Shown here: piece by piece, positions 63,301 to 64,000 of the stretch
Position numbering within the stretch: position 1 is the stretch's first letter
How the letters are laid out: each line of letters starts with the position of its first letter
NCBI RefSeq assembly: GCF_014196925.1
Contig: NZ_JACIEN010000008.1
Coordinates: 62,001 to 126,000, forward strand
Source of the DNA: Chelatococcus caeni
Lineage (GTDB): Bacteria; Pseudomonadota; Alphaproteobacteria; Rhizobiales; Beijerinckiaceae
DNA length: 64,000 nt
Direction of reading: 5' to 3'
Position numbers and translations under genes: made by a program
Notes under the pieces: generated by a model
Databases searched by the model: none
What the model saw: the letters and a program-made list of their open reading frames with translations, nothing else
Told to the model about the DNA's origin: nothing

Positions 63301-63473
63301 CCATCACCATCAAGGGCGGGCTGTTCGTCGCCACCTTCCTCACCCTGCTCTTCCTGCCCGCGCTCTACGCCCTGTGGTTCCGCAAGCATCTCGCCGAGCG
63401 CGGCGGGGCCGAGGAGGAAGAGGCGGCCGAGGAGGTGCAGGGCACGCTGCCGCTGCCGATCGCGGCAGAATAG
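60321..63473 (+). pseudogene. RND efflux permease interrupted by one in-frame TAG codon
   Basis: Read as one frame, this is a complete RND pump of about 1,050 codons. The first 354 codons give MQRFNLSHWAVTHQALVLFF (TM1), the porter domain and the start of TM2 (EALGIVLLVSFL); codon 355 (61383-61385) is TAG; the same frame resumes at once with LGWRTGIVVALSVPLVLAF and continues through ALGLLVDDAIIAIEMM (TM4 Asp pair), the second porter domain, and TM10-12 (LIALAGMIMRNTVILVDQIE). Relatives commonly have Ser there (TCG), so a single C-to-A change would explain it. Ends otherwise intact, so the mutation is recent or a read error. An internal GTG (61422) could only start a fragment. Confidence 0.9.
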
Positions 63474-63510
63474 GCGGTTTTCCCAAGATCCAGGAACGAC
63501 GCTCGCTGCC

Positions 63511-63532
63511 CCCCTCCCCTTGCGGGGAGGGG
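63511..63532 (+). terminator. Hairpin after the RND permease gene
   Basis: CCCCTCCCC-TTGC-GGGGAGGGG, 38 bases after the permease stop, in the gap before the convergent anmK. It is the simplest member of the CCTCCCC repeat family; there is no T-run, so Rho-dependent or merely stabilising action is possible. Confidence 0.45.
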
Positions 63533-63559
63533 ACGCGGTAGCCGATCCACCAAGGCCCC

Positions 63560-64000
63560 TTACGGCATCGCCACCTGCCCGCCCGCCATCGACTGCGGCA
63601 CGCCCGTCGTCGTCGGGAAGCTGATCGGCAGCCCCCGGAGGCGCCGCACGGCGAGGAAGGCGAAGCACTCCGCCTCCACCGCATCGCCGCGCCAGCCCGC
63701 ATCCTCCGCCATCACAGCCGTGACGCCCGCCCGTTCGGCGATGGCCGAAACGAGGGCGGGGTTGCGGCGCCCGCCGCCGCACAGCACGAGCCTGTCCGGC
63801 CGGCGCGGCAGGAGGTCGAGCCCGCGCCCGACCGCCGCGGCGGTGAAGGCGGTCAGCGTCGCCGCCCCGTCGTCCAGCGTCAGGCCTTCCGCCATCGCGG
63901 CCGTGAAATCGTAGCGGTCGAGCGACTTCGGGTAGGGCGCGGCGAGATAGGGATGGTCGAGAAGCCGCGCGAGCCGCGTCTCGTCCACCCGGCCGCGCCG
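63560..64000 (-). CDS. anmK: Anhydro-N-acetylmuramic acid kinase, C-terminal part (cut by window edge)
   Basis: About 146 C-terminal residues. Seen: [41 protein letters not shown], the ATP-site [21 protein letters not shown], and the family ending [35 protein letters not shown]. The enzyme phosphorylates 1,6-anhydroMurNAc while splitting the anhydro ring, recycling cell-wall sugar. The N-terminal part lies right of the window. Convergent with the RND pump. Confidence 0.93.
   Translation of the reverse strand, partial: RRGRVDETRLARLLDHPYLAAPYPKSLDRYDFTAAMAEGLTLDDGAATLTAFTAAAVGRGLDLLPRRPDRLVLCGGGRRNPALVSAIAERAGVTAVMAEDAGWRGDAVEAECFAFLAVRRLRGLPISFPTTTGVPQSMAGGQVAMP

Noticed and set aside
60300-63782. 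Open frame of about 1,160 codons on the minus strand opposite the RND pump
   Set aside because: Codon-position GC of the plus strand creates stop-poor antisense frames; its translation is low-complexity (Glu/Asp/His/Arg-rich) with no family resemblance, while the plus strand reads as a known family.

Overview
The window is chromosomal DNA of a high-GC alphaproteobacterium, most likely Hyphomicrobiales. The reasons are strongly GC-biased third positions, the nrnC-lptC-lptA-lptB-rpoN-hpf-ptsN order, a long-form HPF, fused indolepyruvate oxidoreductase, TAXI/4TM-12TM TRAP transport, and GC-rich palindromic intergenic repeats of the kind seen in rhizobia and relatives. I would not name a genus. 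There are no rRNA, tRNA, CRISPR, prophage or insertion-sequence signatures. About 59 protein genes were recognised, cut at both ends (galE on the left, anmK on the right).

Layout. 0-9.8 kb: envelope and housekeeping genes (galE | galU, a beta-barrel outer-membrane protein, kdsD, a YbaK-type deacylase, nfeD + SPFH, hemH, an exported 5'-nucleotidase). 10.1-19.2 kb: one minus-strand operon with a Liv-type ABC importer flanked by an acyl-CoA synthetase and a phenylacetate-CoA-ligase-like enzyme, plus a LysE exporter. 19.5-25.8 kb: a Crp/Fnr regulator, an isochorismatase-family hydrolase, AraC | DUF2000, and fused indolepyruvate:ferredoxin oxidoreductase. 26.1-29.5 kb: a DUF1007-NicO metal transporter pair running head-on into a cobalt-type nitrile hydratase operon. 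29.7-36.9 kb: a DctQM TRAP permease without a binding protein, a DUF1045 phosphoesterase, and a complete TAXI TRAP system. 37.1-38.7 kb: periplasmic glucan protein MdoG.

39.1-44.6 kb is a zinc-acquisition block: a Zur-like box, a His-rich membrane microprotein, znuC-znuB-znuA, a His-rich COG0523 GTPase, a WD40 protein and a small Cys-containing protein. 44.7-52.1 kb carries an exported lipoprotein hydrolase and the conserved nrnC-lptCAB-rpoN-hpf-ptsN block, which links LPS export, sigma-54 and PTS-Ntr. 52.1-64 kb holds glk, class I fumarase, a RyR-like orphan in a locally AT-rich patch, a glycolipid-binding-domain protein, a lone PotF, an aminotransferase, an RND pump and anmK.

Points most worth a second look: an in-frame amber codon that splits an otherwise full-length RND permease; the Zur-box/His-rich microprotein at the head of the znu operon; the Co-type nitrile hydratase packed against a cobalt/nickel transporter; several perfect inverted repeats in regulatory gaps (galE/galU, iorAB, RND adaptor); and structured repeats with compensatory base changes. 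I did not find a clearly new multi-gene system such as a defence island or a biosynthetic cluster; most of the window is ordinary chromosomal content.
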